Shown here: positions 28,683-37,230 of the stretch, one piece after another
Numbering within the stretch: the first letter of the stretch is position 1
How the letters are laid out: the number at the start of each line of letters is the position of its first letter
Assembly (NCBI GenBank): GCA_947501105.1
Contig: CANMUP010000004.1
Location: forward strand, 124,001-188,000
DNA: 64,000 nt
DNA from: an uncultured Flaviramulus sp.
GTDB taxonomy: Bacteria > Bacteroidota > Bacteroidia > Flavobacteriales > Flavobacteriaceae
Direction of reading: 5' to 3'
Program-made: the position numbers and the translations under genes
The notes under the pieces: generated by a model
What the model was told of the DNA's origin: nothing
The model's input: the letters and a program-made list of their open reading frames with translations, nothing else
The model's database searches: none

Positions 28683-29921
28683 ATGAAACTAATTTTAAAA
28701 ATTTTATTTTTCATAATCATAATCGGTTGTTCAAGCAATGATTCTATAGATTCAGAAGAAAAAACTAGTATTAATCAAGTTAATCCATTTAGAGTAAAAC
28801 TTGGTGATACTGTTACAATTACTGGTGTTAATTTAGATAAAATTAGCCAATTTTATTTCAATCACACGCACCCTTCTTTTAGTAATTTGAGTGTTGAAAC
28901 ATCTTCGTTTATAACAAAAACTAATGAAAAAATTACCATAAGAGTTCCAAACAAAAATCTTTTTCATGAGGACATAGCTATATCAGCTGGTTCTAAAACA
29001 GGGGGATATGATTTAAAATTAGTAGGTTTTATACCTATCAAAAATGATATTGATATTAATCAATTACAAACACTTAGTGATCAAGTAGCAATAATAACAG
29101 ATGGTAAAAAATTATACAAATCTGAAGATGGTTATTATACATGGGAGGTAATGTATACTATAGAGAACGGTTACCATATAACTTCTTTTAATTTTCTTGA
29201 TGAGAGTAATTGTTGGCTGGGAGTTTATAAGGAAGGTGCAATACCCGAAGTAACAATTCGTTATTCTAGTAATGGGGGAACTAATTTTGACACGAAATTC
29301 CAAATACCTTATACTCCTGGACAATTTATTAGAAAAATCAAGTTCACATCTCTGACGAAAGGTTTTTTCGTGGATAACAATCAAGAAATGTATGTTAGCG
29401 ATAATAATTCTTTTGAAAATATTTATGATTACTATCCAAACTTAAGCTCTTTACCGTTTGGAAAAATAAAGATTTGGGACTTTAATGCAATAAATGATGA
29501 CTTAATTTTTCTTAATCCAAATGAGGGTAATTTTCTAATAAAAATTAATTTTCCGAATATTACGTATTCAGAATTCGACATTGGGCCTGAAACACCAATA
29601 TTTTTTGGTGATATTGGATATACTACATCAAATATTGATTTGTATAAAACTACTGATCTAGGAAATTCTTGGTCAAAAATCGATTTTTTAAATCGCATCA
29701 TTCTAGACTATCATTTTTTAAATGAAAATATTGGCTTTGCTATCCATAATCAGAACCCTTCTGACCCTAACAGTCTCGAAGTTTTTTACAAGACTATCGA
29801 TGGGGGTGATTCATGGAAAGATTATTGGTCTCCATCAAGTTTCTATTATAATAGTCATGACTTAACTACACCAAAGCATGTTTGGCTATTTGGAGATTTA
29901 TGGAAATATATAGAAGAATAA
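28683..29921 (+). CDS. Orphan lipoprotein with IPT/TIG domain and Ycf48-like repeats
   Basis: Lipoprotein signal IIGC (Cys16). Residues about 28-105 match an IPT/TIG fold (VNPFRVKLGDTVTITGVNLD). The remainder has BNR/Ycf48-type propeller repeats such as YKSEDGYYTWEVM, IRYSSNGGTNFD, YKTTDLGNSWSKI and YKTIDGGDSWKDY. Probably a surface beta-propeller lipoprotein of unknown role. It sits alone between two related hairpin elements, with outer inverted repeats CGTTTAACG and CGTTAAACG, which suggests an inserted gene cassette. Confidence 0.75.
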   Translation: MKLILKILFFIIIIGCSSNDSIDSEEKTSINQVNPFRVKLGDTVTITGVNLDKISQFYFNHTHPSFSNLSVETSSFITKTNEKITIRVPNKNLFHEDIAISAGSKTGGYDLKLVGFIPIKNDIDINQLQTLSDQVAIITDGKKLYKSEDGYYTWEVMYTIENGYHITSFNFLDESNCWLGVYKEGAIPEVTIRYSSNGGTNFDTKFQIPYTPGQFIRKIKFTSLTKGFFVDNNQEMYVSDNNSFENIYDYYPNLSSLPFGKIKIWDFNAINDDLIFLNPNEGNFLIKINFPNITYSEFDIGPETPIFFGDIGYTTSNIDLYKTTDLGNSWSKIDFLNRIILDYHFLNENIGFAIHNQNPSDPNSLEVFYKTIDGGDSWKDYWSPSSFYYNSHDLTTPKHVWLFGDLWKYIEE

Positions 29922-29928
29922 CATTTTT

Positions 29929-30058
29929 TAACAATGGCTATAAGTAATTACTTGTTCTCGCCTACTTCTGAAAATCCTACGGATTTTCCTCTGGTTCGGT
30001 TTCTTTTGCTAACTTAGTTCTAGCCAACGCAACTAACCATACACGAACACGTTAAACG
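29929..30058 (+). repeat. attC-like hairpin element E2
   Basis: Begins TTTTTTAACAATGGCTATAA, homologous to E1. TGGCTA (29935-29940) pairs with TAGCCA (30021-30026), with an inner hairpin AAAATCC/GGATTTT (29971-29987, loop TAC). It ends CGTTAAACG (30050-30058), containing GTTAAAC (form GTTRRRY), the exact inverse of the E1 start. It lies directly after the orphan lipoprotein stop. Confidence 0.5.
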
Positions 30059-30077
30059 AACCTTTGAAAAAATTAAA

Positions 30078-31055
30078 TTATCTTTTTCTCTCAATAACAT
30101 AATTCACCATAAGTTTTAGTGAATTTTTATACTCTGAATCTGGGTAAGTTTCTAACAATTGTAAAGCTTCTGTTTGAAATGTTTTCATTTTGTCAATTGC
30201 ATAATCTAAACCTCCATTACCTTTAACAAAAGCAATAACTTCTTTTACTCGTTTGGTATCTTTATTATGGTTTTTAATAGAGTTAATCAACCAGCGTTTG
30301 TCTTTTTTATTAGCTTGATTTAGCACATAAATTAAAGGCAAAGTCATTTTTTGCTCCTTAATATCAATACCTGTTGGCTTACCAATTTGCGTGTCGCCAT
30401 AATCAAACAAATCATCTTTAATTTGAAATGCCATGCCAATAAGCTCTCCAAACTTTCGCATCTTTTCTACGTCTTGAGATTCTGGCTTAACAGAAGCTGC
30501 ACCCAAACTACAACAGGCTGCAATAAGTGTTGCTGTTTTTTGTCGAATTATCTCGTAATAGATTTCTTCAGTAATATCTAATTTTCGAGCTTTTTCAATC
30601 TGTAATAGCTCGCCTTCGCTCATTTCGCGAACAGCGATAGATATGATTTTAAGTAAATCAAAATCATTATTATCAATAGAGAGCAGTAATCCTTTAGATA
30701 ATAAATAATCGCCAATTAAAACCGCTATTTTATTTTTCCAAAGTGCATTTATTGAAAAGAAACCACGACGACGATTACTATCGTCAACCACATCATCATG
30801 TACCAAAGTTGCTGTATGGATCAATTCTATGACAGATGCTCCTCTATAAGTACGCTCGCTTACTTCTCCATTCGACACCATTTTAGCTACCAAAAACACA
30901 AACATGGGGCGCATTTGTTTCCCTTTTCGGTTAACTATATAATGCGTAATTCTGTTTAGTAAAGCCACTTTACTAGACATGGACAATTGGAACTTTTGCT
31001 CGAAAAGATCCATCTCGTAGGCTATCGGTTGCTTTATTTGTTCTACTATTTTCAT
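30078..31055 (-). CDS. Polyprenyl diphosphate synthase (trans, long-chain)
   Basis: Isoprenyl chain-elongating enzyme of 325 residues. The first Asp-rich motif is HDDVVDDSNRRRG near residues 92-105 and the second is QIKDDLFDYGD near 212-222, with KTATLIAACC and GKPTGIDIKEQKMTLPLIY between and after. Residues before the first motif lack obvious large aromatics, consistent with long-chain products. In this lineage it probably makes the menaquinone side chain. It stands alone downstream of rlmN. Confidence 0.9.
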   Translation of the reverse strand: MKIVEQIKQPIAYEMDLFEQKFQLSMSSKVALLNRITHYIVNRKGKQMRPMFVFLVAKMVSNGEVSERTYRGASVIELIHTATLVHDDVVDDSNRRRGFFSINALWKNKIAVLIGDYLLSKGLLLSIDNNDFDLLKIISIAVREMSEGELLQIEKARKLDITEEIYYEIIRQKTATLIAACCSLGAASVKPESQDVEKMRKFGELIGMAFQIKDDLFDYGDTQIGKPTGIDIKEQKMTLPLIYVLNQANKKDKRWLINSIKNHNKDTKRVKEVIAFVKGNGGLDYAIDKMKTFQTEALQLLETYPDSEYKNSLKLMVNYVIERKR

Positions 31056-31108
31056 TGAAGATTCAAAGATAGTATTTCAGAAGAAATTATATTAGATATT
31101 TTAAAGAG

Positions 31109-31128
31109 ATTCCCGTCTTAACGGGAAT
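31109..31128 (-). terminator. Hairpin after rlmN, possible terminator
   Basis: ATTCCCGT (31109-31116) and ACGGGAAT (31121-31128) form an 8-bp stem with a 4-nt loop, 12 bases after the rlmN stop on the minus strand. No strong T-run follows, so termination efficiency is uncertain. Confidence 0.4.
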
Positions 31129-31139
31129 GATAAATTACT

Positions 31140-32180
31140 TTAACTTTTATTTGCTAATTGTCCGCAAGCTGCATCTATGTCTTTACCTCTGCTTCGGCGT
31201 ACATTAACCACTATTCTATTTTTCTCTAAGGTATTGATATAGTTTTCTAAGGCTTGATTGGTTGCTTGCTGAAAATCGCCATCGTCAATTGGGTTATATT
31301 CTATAATATTAACTTTACAAGGTACATATTTACAAAACTTAACAAAGGCATCAATATCTTTCTGGGTATCATTTATTCCTTTCCAAACTACATATTCGTA
31401 GCTTATTTTTCTATTGGTTTTTAAATACCAATATTCAAGAGATTCTTTTAAATCTTTTAAAGGAAAAGTTTCATTAAAAGGCATAATGGTTGTTCGAACT
31501 TCATCAATAGCTGAATGTAACGATACTGCTAAATTAAATTTAACTTCATCATCAGCCATTTTTTTAATCATTTTTGGTACACCAGATGTTGAAACCGTTA
31601 TACGCTTTGGAGACATTCCTAAACCTTCGGGTGATGTAATTTTATCGATAGCCTTAATAACGTTATTATAATTCATGAGTGGTTCTCCCATACCCATAAA
31701 AACAATATTACTTAATGGACGATTGTGATATAATCTGCTTTCCTTATCGATAGCAACTACTTGATCGTAAATTTCGTCTGGGTTTAAATTACGCATGCGT
31801 TTTAAACGTGCTGTTGCACAAAACTTACAATCTAAACTACAACCAACTTGACTTGATACACAGGCTGTTGTTCGGGTTGCGGTTGGAATTAGTACCGATT
31901 CAACAATCAATCCATCATGTAAACGCACTGCATTTTTTACAGTACCATCGTTACTGCGTTGCATGGTATCAACCTTTATATGGTTAATTACAAAGTTAGC
32001 TTCGAGCATTTGACGTGTTTCTTTTGAAACATTAGTCATATCTTCAAAATTGTGTGCCGATTTTTGCCAAAGCCATTCGTAAACCTGATTGCCTCTAAAA
32101 GCTTTATCTCCTTCTTTTACAAAGAATTCTCTTAATTGCTCCTTAGTTAATGCGCGTATGTCTTTTTTCTTGATTTCCAT
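31140..32180 (-). CDS. rlmN: 23S rRNA (adenine-2503) C2-methyltransferase, radical SAM
   Basis: 346 residues. The radical-SAM cluster motif CSLDCKFCATA (CxxxCxxC) follows TTACVSSQVG. The second catalytic Cys, which carries the methyl group, is in IDAACGQLA near the C-terminus. FMGMGEPLMNYNNV and RITVSTSGVPKMI bind SAM. RlmN of other bacteria also methylates some tRNAs. Lys rather than other residues around the C-terminal motif fits RlmN and not Cfr. It lies downstream of a repeat element and opposite no other gene. Confidence 0.96.
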   Translation of the reverse strand: MEIKKKDIRALTKEQLREFFVKEGDKAFRGNQVYEWLWQKSAHNFEDMTNVSKETRQMLEANFVINHIKVDTMQRSNDGTVKNAVRLHDGLIVESVLIPTATRTTACVSSQVGCSLDCKFCATARLKRMRNLNPDEIYDQVVAIDKESRLYHNRPLSNIVFMGMGEPLMNYNNVIKAIDKITSPEGLGMSPKRITVSTSGVPKMIKKMADDEVKFNLAVSLHSAIDEVRTTIMPFNETFPLKDLKESLEYWYLKTNRKISYEYVVWKGINDTQKDIDAFVKFCKYVPCKVNIIEYNPIDDGDFQQATNQALENYINTLEKNRIVVNVRRSRGKDIDAACGQLANKS

Positions 32181-32256
32181 CTGGTTGCAAAAATAGTGAA
32201 AGGAATTTCGATTGACGAATTACAATTAACGATTTTTAAATTGGTGTTAGTATTTT

Positions 32257-32343
32257 GCATTAGGGATTGAACGGTCTGTTTGAGCTCTCCCGATTTTTCT
32301 ATCGGGAAGCGAGTAGTGAAAGCCCGACCCTTTTGGGGAATGC
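32257..32343 (-). repeat. Dispersed structured intergenic element, copy C
   Basis: Read on the minus strand: GGGCATTCCCCAAAAGGGTC, GGGCTTTCACTAC, an inner hairpin CCCGAT/ATCGGG, then TTCAATCCCTAATGC. The terminal stem is GCATT with AATGC (32257-32261 with 32339-32343). The middle differs from copies A, B and D, but both ends match. It lies between rlmN and the queA terminator. Confidence 0.7.
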
Positions 32344-32348
32344 CCAAT

Positions 32349-32374
32349 AAAAAAGCCTCTTAAAGAAGAGGCTT
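32349..32374 (-). terminator. Intrinsic terminator of queA
   Basis: AAGCCTCTT (32353-32361) and AAGAGGCTT (32366-32374) form a 9-bp stem with a 4-nt loop. On the minus strand the stem is followed by a T-run (A's at 32349-32354), 16 bases past the queA stop. Confidence 0.88.
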
Positions 32375-32389
32375 CATATACTTTTTAAA

Positions 32390-33439
32390 TTAAATGATTA
32401 ACATGGCGTCACCATAGCTATAAAACTTGTATTTTTCTTTTATAGCTTCGTCATAAGCTCGTTTTATAAAATCGTGACCTGCGAAGGCCGAAACCATCAT
32501 TAACAATGTAGATTTTGGCGTGTGAAAATTAGTAATCATGCAATTTGCAATGCTAAATTCGTATGGTGGAAATATAAATCTGTTAGTCCAACCCTCAAAT
32601 TCATTTAACTCTCCGTTTGATGACACTGCACTTTCTATAGCTCTCATTGCAGTTGTTCCTACTGCACAAACGCGTTTTTTATTATTTTTTGCTGTATTAA
32701 CAATGTCTACAGCTTTTTCATTAATACTTAACTCTTCGCTATCCATTTTGTGCTTAGAAAGATCTTCCACCTCAACTGGGTTAAAAGTACCTAAACCTAC
32801 ATGAAGCGTTACTTCGGCAAAATCAACACCTTTAATTTCCAAACGCTTTAATAAGTGTCTTGAAAAATGTAACCCTGCTGTTGGTGCTGCTACTGCGCCT
32901 TCATTTTTTGCAAAAATGGTTTGATAACGACTTTCGTCTTCTGGCTCAACATCCCTTTTTATATACTTAGGTAATGGTGTTTCACCAAGTTCTGTTAATT
33001 TTCTGCGGAACTCGTTATACGATCCATCATACAAAAAACGTAATGTACGCCCTCTAGATGTGGTATTATCTATAACCTCAGCAACCAACGTATCATCATC
33101 ACCAAAATATAGTTTGTTACCAATTCTTATTTTTCTTGCGGGATCTACTAAAACATCCCAAAGGCGTTGCTCTTCATTTAATTCTCTTAATAAAAACACC
33201 TCAATTCTAGCTCCAGTTTTTTCTTTATTACCGTATAATCTTGCAGGAAAAACTTTAGTATTGTTAAGTACTAATACATCTTCTTCATCAAAATAGTCAA
33301 TTATATCTTTAAACATTTTATGTTCAATGGTTTGCTCTTTTCTGTTTAAAACCATTAAACGAGACTCGTCTCTATTTTCTGCTGGATATTCTGCTAATAA
33401 ATCTTCTGGTAATTCGAAGCCAAAATGTGATAATTTCAT
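32390..33439 (-). CDS. queA: S-adenosylmethionine:tRNA ribosyltransferase-isomerase
   Basis: Penultimate enzyme of queuosine synthesis, transferring the ribosyl of SAM to preQ1 in tRNA. 349 residues, full length, with [20 protein letters not shown] at the start, [44 protein letters not shown] and [20 protein letters not shown]. It has its own promoter and terminator, so it is monocistronic. Confidence 0.97.
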   Translation of the reverse strand: MKLSHFGFELPEDLLAEYPAENRDESRLMVLNRKEQTIEHKMFKDIIDYFDEEDVLVLNNTKVFPARLYGNKEKTGARIEVFLLRELNEEQRLWDVLVDPARKIRIGNKLYFGDDDTLVAEVIDNTTSRGRTLRFLYDGSYNEFRRKLTELGETPLPKYIKRDVEPEDESRYQTIFAKNEGAVAAPTAGLHFSRHLLKRLEIKGVDFAEVTLHVGLGTFNPVEVEDLSKHKMDSEELSINEKAVDIVNTAKNNKKRVCAVGTTAMRAIESAVSSNGELNEFEGWTNRFIFPPYEFSIANCMITNFHTPKSTLLMMVSAFAGHDFIKRAYDEAIKEKYKFYSYGDAMLII

Positions 33440-33475
33440 CTAAATTATTTTTATTAATATTTTTTTGGAAAGTTG

Positions 33476-33507
33476 CAAATATACAATCTGCAAATAGGGG
33501 TTGTCAA
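33476..33507 (-). promoter_or_regulatory. Promoter of queA
   Basis: Exact -7 box TATATTTG (33476-33483) and TTG (33505-33507) with 21 bases between, on the minus strand. Predicted leader is about 30 nt. Confidence 0.72.
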
Positions 33508-33616
33508 GTAAATGACTAATTATTATTGATTATACCAAATAAATCTCAAAATAATCGGCTTAATTCGTTTCTATTTCATCTAAAGAAAAGATAATTCAAA
33601 TTTATTATCAATCATT

Positions 33617-34849
33617 TTAAAATTCATTTGGGATGATTTTAAATCCTACAGATTTTAAATCATCCCAAAACGTGGGGTAAGACTTAGAAACTACCATGGC
33701 ATCTTCTATTATAATTGATGTTTTTAAAGCTAAAGGCGCAAAAGCCATAGCCATTCTATGATCGTGATAGGTGGCAATCGAAACCATTTCTTTAACTGTA
33801 CTTGATGGGTGCAAGTACAATGAATTGTTTGTTATATCTACTTTACCTCCTAACTTTTCAATCTCTGTTTTTAATGCCACCAGCCTATCTGTTTCTTTTA
33901 TTTTCAAGGTATGTAACCCTGTTAAATCGCAAGTGATTCCTAAAGCAAAACAAGTTACTGCAATGGTTTGAGCAATATCTGGAGCATTAACTAAATTGAT
34001 TTTTTTTGGTTCTTTATTTTCTGAAACTTTTTTTAAGGTGATTGTATTTTTATAAGAAACCGTTTCAACTCCAAATGCTTTATAAATATCAATTAACGCT
34101 GAATCTCCTTGTAGTGAGTTTTCTTTATATGAAGATAATGCGATTTCTGTACCTACATCACATAGTGCCACAATACTAAAATAATAAGATGCCGAAGACC
34201 AATCTGACTCTACGGTTAACGTCTTAGGTTTTTGGTTTTTTGTATTGGGTTTTACTGTAATAGTGTTGTTTATAAAAGATGACTCTACACCTATTTCATC
34301 TAGCAAACTCAAAGTCATTTTTATATATGGAATAGATGTAATTTCTCCTTTAAGGGTTAATTCTAATCCATTTTCAAGCTTTGATGCTATAAGTAGCAAT
34401 GCCGATATATACTGACTACTAACATTTGCTTTTAGTGATACTTTATTTTTAATTAATTTTTCTCCTTTTATTTTTATTGGTGGAAAACCTTCATTTTCAA
34501 CATAACTGATATCTGCTCCTAAATCTTGTAAGGCGTCAACCAAAATTTTAATTGGTCGTTCTTTCATTCTTTTAGAACCTGTTAAAACAACTTCCCGCCC
34601 TTCTTGTACTGCAAAAAAAGCGGTTAAGAATCGCATTGCTGTTCCTGCATGATTTATGTCGACAATATTCGAAGAAGAAGTCAAGGCTTTTTCCATAAGT
34701 TGACTATCATCAGAATTTGAAACATTATCTAAACTTATCTCAGGATACAGTGCTTTTAGTAGCAACAACCTATTAGATTCGCTTTTAGAACCTGTTATCT
34801 GAATAGATGATTGTTTAGCTATTTTAGATTTTTGAAGAGTAATGTGCAT
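33617..34849 (-). CDS. aroA: 3-phosphoshikimate 1-carboxyvinyltransferase (EPSP synthase)
   Basis: Sixth step of the shikimate pathway. 410 residues with ITGSKSESNRLLLLKAL (phosphate-binding loop), HAGTAMRFLTAFF, SSQYISALLL, SDWSSASYYFSI, LKIKETDRLVAL and YHDHRMAMAFAPLAL. The key Lys, Arg, Asp and Glu residues are present. It is separated by 30 bases from the MazG-like gene; the -7-like TAAATTTG at 34875-34882 overlaps that gene's stop codon and may give aroA its own promoter. Confidence 0.95.
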   Translation of the reverse strand: MHITLQKSKIAKQSSIQITGSKSESNRLLLLKALYPEISLDNVSNSDDSQLMEKALTSSSNIVDINHAGTAMRFLTAFFAVQEGREVVLTGSKRMKERPIKILVDALQDLGADISYVENEGFPPIKIKGEKLIKNKVSLKANVSSQYISALLLIASKLENGLELTLKGEITSIPYIKMTLSLLDEIGVESSFINNTITVKPNTKNQKPKTLTVESDWSSASYYFSIVALCDVGTEIALSSYKENSLQGDSALIDIYKAFGVETVSYKNTITLKKVSENKEPKKINLVNAPDIAQTIAVTCFALGITCDLTGLHTLKIKETDRLVALKTEIEKLGGKVDITNNSLYLHPSSTVKEMVSIATYHDHRMAMAFAPLALKTSIIIEDAMVVSKSYPTFWDDLKSVGFKIIPNEF

Positions 34850-34874
34850 GTTCTATTCTTATTTAAAGAAGCTG

Positions 34875-34882
34875 CAAATTTA
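34875..34882 (-). promoter_or_regulatory. Possible -7 box for aroA
   Basis: TAAATTTG matches TAnnTTTG exactly on the minus strand and overlaps the stop codon of the MazG-like gene. No TTG lies at the expected upstream distance, so this is a half-match only. Confidence 0.35.
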
Positions 34883-35206
34883 CTTTAATTTTTCGTTATT
34901 ATGGTGTCTATCGTGGTCGCGTTTTGCTTTCTTATCCATTCTTTTGTCAAATGCTTTTTGTAAATCTACCCCAGTTTGGTTTGCTAAGCATAAAACCACA
35001 AATAACACATCAGCCAGTTCTTCACCTAAATCTTTGTTTTTATCGCTTTCTTTTTCGCTTTGTTCTCCATAACGACGTGCTATAATACGTGCCACTTCTC
35101 CAACTTCCTCCGTAAGTTGTGCCATATTAGTAAGCTCATTAAAGTAGCGTACACCGTGTTGGTTAATCCAGTCGTCTACTATTTTTTGTGCGTTTTTAAT
35201 ACCCAT
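34880..35206 (-). CDS. MazG-like nucleotide pyrophosphohydrolase
   Basis: 108-residue all-alpha NTP pyrophosphatase. The metal-binding pattern is MAQLTEEVGEVARII (ExxE) near residues 28-42 and LGEELADVLFVVLCLA (ExxD) near 60-76. The family clears non-canonical nucleotides. Its ATG overlaps the stop of the upstream DUF3857 gene by one base (TAATG), indicating coupled translation. Confidence 0.9.
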   Translation of the reverse strand: MGIKNAQKIVDDWINQHGVRYFNELTNMAQLTEEVGEVARIIARRYGEQSEKESDKNKDLGEELADVLFVVLCLANQTGVDLQKAFDKRMDKKAKRDHDRHHNNEKLK

Positions 35207-37227
35207 TATATTTTGGTTAAAACTATTTGTTCATTTTCTTTTTCTATGAATTGCTTAAAATACGATTTTAAAGTTTCATAATACATAGAAGATACAATTG
35301 AAGTGTTCATTTTAGTATCAATTAACAACTGTATTGTTGATTGATTTTGGGATAAAATATATTTAAATGAGCCTAAATCATCTGGTAAAACTAAAGCAGA
35401 AGCCTCAGGTAAAGATTCTACTTTGTAGCCTTCGGGTAAATTAATTGTTATTCTGTATGTACTTGATGATGGGTAACCAAAATCTACAGGAAACTCCCTT
35501 TTTTCTAGTTTAAAAGGATTCTCTTTTGTACGTAAAAAAAATAACGGTGAAAAATATATTTTATCACCTATAATATCGGCTTGACTTTCTTTTGCAAATT
35601 TATATGTTTCCATTATTGGCTTAGATAATTCAGAAGCATTAGTCACTTTAAAATCTGACACTTCTAGGCCTCCGTATTTATTTTCTAACTTCTCTAAAAA
35701 ATCATCTTTATCAGAGTTATTATACCTGTTTCTGTACGATAAAGCAGAATGCTTTGTTTTTACACTTCTGTAGTTTCCTTCAATATCACCTTCTTCAGAC
35801 AAATCAGTCATCATTAAAATTGAGTTTTTAGAGTTTTCATTAGGGTACAAATTAATTAAACTAGATGCTCCTCCTTTTTTAATAATTCTTCCTTCCCAAT
35901 TTAAAGTTCGATATGGCAATATATTTGGCGAGCCGTATTTATTGGTAGCATCTAACAAAATATTTCCTGTTGGTAACTCAACACAAGAAATCACATAATT
36001 ATAGCCTTCTCTTGTTGGAAATATAGGAACCCCATTTTGTCTTGTACTTACTAAAACTGGGTTTGCTTTTAAACCTGCATAACGTAACATTGATGTTAAC
36101 ATCAAATTAATTTCGGCAACATTACCAACCTGTTCTTTGTATGCTTTTCTAACACCATCATCTGTATGATAGCCATAATATTCGTTCCATTTTACTTTAG
36201 ATTTTACAAAATCGAAAATTAAAGCTATTCTTTTTTTAGGGTCTGAAATAGAACTTATAAGATTATCTATGTCGTCTTCATAATATCCAGACTTATTTAG
36301 TTCTGCACCAAAACTAGAGCTTTTGTATATAGTTTTAACAACATCTTCCCAGGTAGTGGAGTAATATTCTATAGTAGATTGCGGTAATTTTTTGTATGAT
36401 AATTCATATTTAACTGAAGACCTATAATTATTGATATTATTCACATAAGGCTCTTCTTTTAGAGCAGGAACATTTTCTAAATTATAAGTTGATACTTCTT
36501 TATTAAACTCTAAAGTTGAAGAGCTAAATGTTGTTTTAGATGTAGGATTTCCATATCCTGTTCCTCCTGATCTACTTTTATTTCTAAATATTATTTTATC
36601 TCTTTTGTTTTCTACTTTAGGGGTTATTCGCAAATACCCTTTTACATTCACTTTAAAGTTATAATATTCTGGGGCTTGAAATTGTGCTTCAAGTTTTTTT
36701 ACTGGAATCGCATACTGAAAATGAAATTCATCAACGTTTTGATAAAAAGGAGATACTATTTTGTATTCATACTCTAAAACTGAACCTTCCTTAATGTTAG
36801 GCATTGTAAATTTTGTTTCATTACGATATTTCGATTTTTCTGTTTTAAAAATACCGTCTTTTTTTAGTTTGGTGTCTTCAATTTTTCCATCGACTAAATT
36901 ATAAGTATAGGCCTTTAAGCCACTTGCCGTTTCATGATGCGACCCACTTTTATGAAGGTTTATTGCTTTTGTCGCATAATCGAAACCCTCTTGATTGTAA
37001 ATTTTTATACGCTCGTGTATTTCAGTTATTAATTGGAACCCTTTTTGTTCCTGATATTCATAAAACGTTTTTCTATACTTATATAAGTAAGTAGCACTTG
37101 CCGATGAATCTAAAGGGTTGAATTTTTCTTGCAATTCCTCTTTTGAAACCTTTCCAAATTTATAGTCTTGTGCTGTTACTAATTGACTAACAAATAATAC
37201 TACTAATAGGTTTATTAAATTTTTCAT
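35206..37227 (-). CDS. DUF3857/transglutaminase-like protein, catalytic Cys missing
   Basis: Secreted protein of 673 residues with a signal peptide to about residue 19 (SQLVTAQ). An N-terminal DUF3857 beta domain (VLEYEYKIVSPFYQNVDEFH) is followed by a transglutaminase-like core and a C-terminal beta domain. Where the paralogue just upstream has GYGDCKALTNY, this protein has QVGNVAEINLML near residue 369, so the nucleophile Cys is replaced; the His position also reads Tyr (YNYVIS). It is therefore likely non-enzymatic. It lies three bases after its paralogue, so the two are cotranscribed. Confidence 0.85.
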   Translation of the reverse strand: MKNLINLLVVLFVSQLVTAQDYKFGKVSKEELQEKFNPLDSSASATYLYKYRKTFYEYQEQKGFQLITEIHERIKIYNQEGFDYATKAINLHKSGSHHETASGLKAYTYNLVDGKIEDTKLKKDGIFKTEKSKYRNETKFTMPNIKEGSVLEYEYKIVSPFYQNVDEFHFQYAIPVKKLEAQFQAPEYYNFKVNVKGYLRITPKVENKRDKIIFRNKSRSGGTGYGNPTSKTTFSSSTLEFNKEVSTYNLENVPALKEEPYVNNINNYRSSVKYELSYKKLPQSTIEYYSTTWEDVVKTIYKSSSFGAELNKSGYYEDDIDNLISSISDPKKRIALIFDFVKSKVKWNEYYGYHTDDGVRKAYKEQVGNVAEINLMLTSMLRYAGLKANPVLVSTRQNGVPIFPTREGYNYVISCVELPTGNILLDATNKYGSPNILPYRTLNWEGRIIKKGGASSLINLYPNENSKNSILMMTDLSEEGDIEGNYRSVKTKHSALSYRNRYNNSDKDDFLEKLENKYGGLEVSDFKVTNASELSKPIMETYKFAKESQADIIGDKIYFSPLFFLRTKENPFKLEKREFPVDFGYPSSSTYRITINLPEGYKVESLPEASALVLPDDLGSFKYILSQNQSTIQLLIDTKMNTSIVSSMYYETLKSYFKQFIEKENEQIVLTKI

Positions 37228-37230
37228 TTA

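Noticed and set aside
32290-32306. CCCGAT/ATCGGG hairpin as an rlmN-region terminator
   Set aside because: No T-run on either strand, and it is the inner stem of repeat C.
32147-32347. 66-codon minus-strand frame overlapping the rlmN start
   Set aside because: Most of it translates dispersed repeat C and the rlmN upstream region; the sequence shows no protein-like features.
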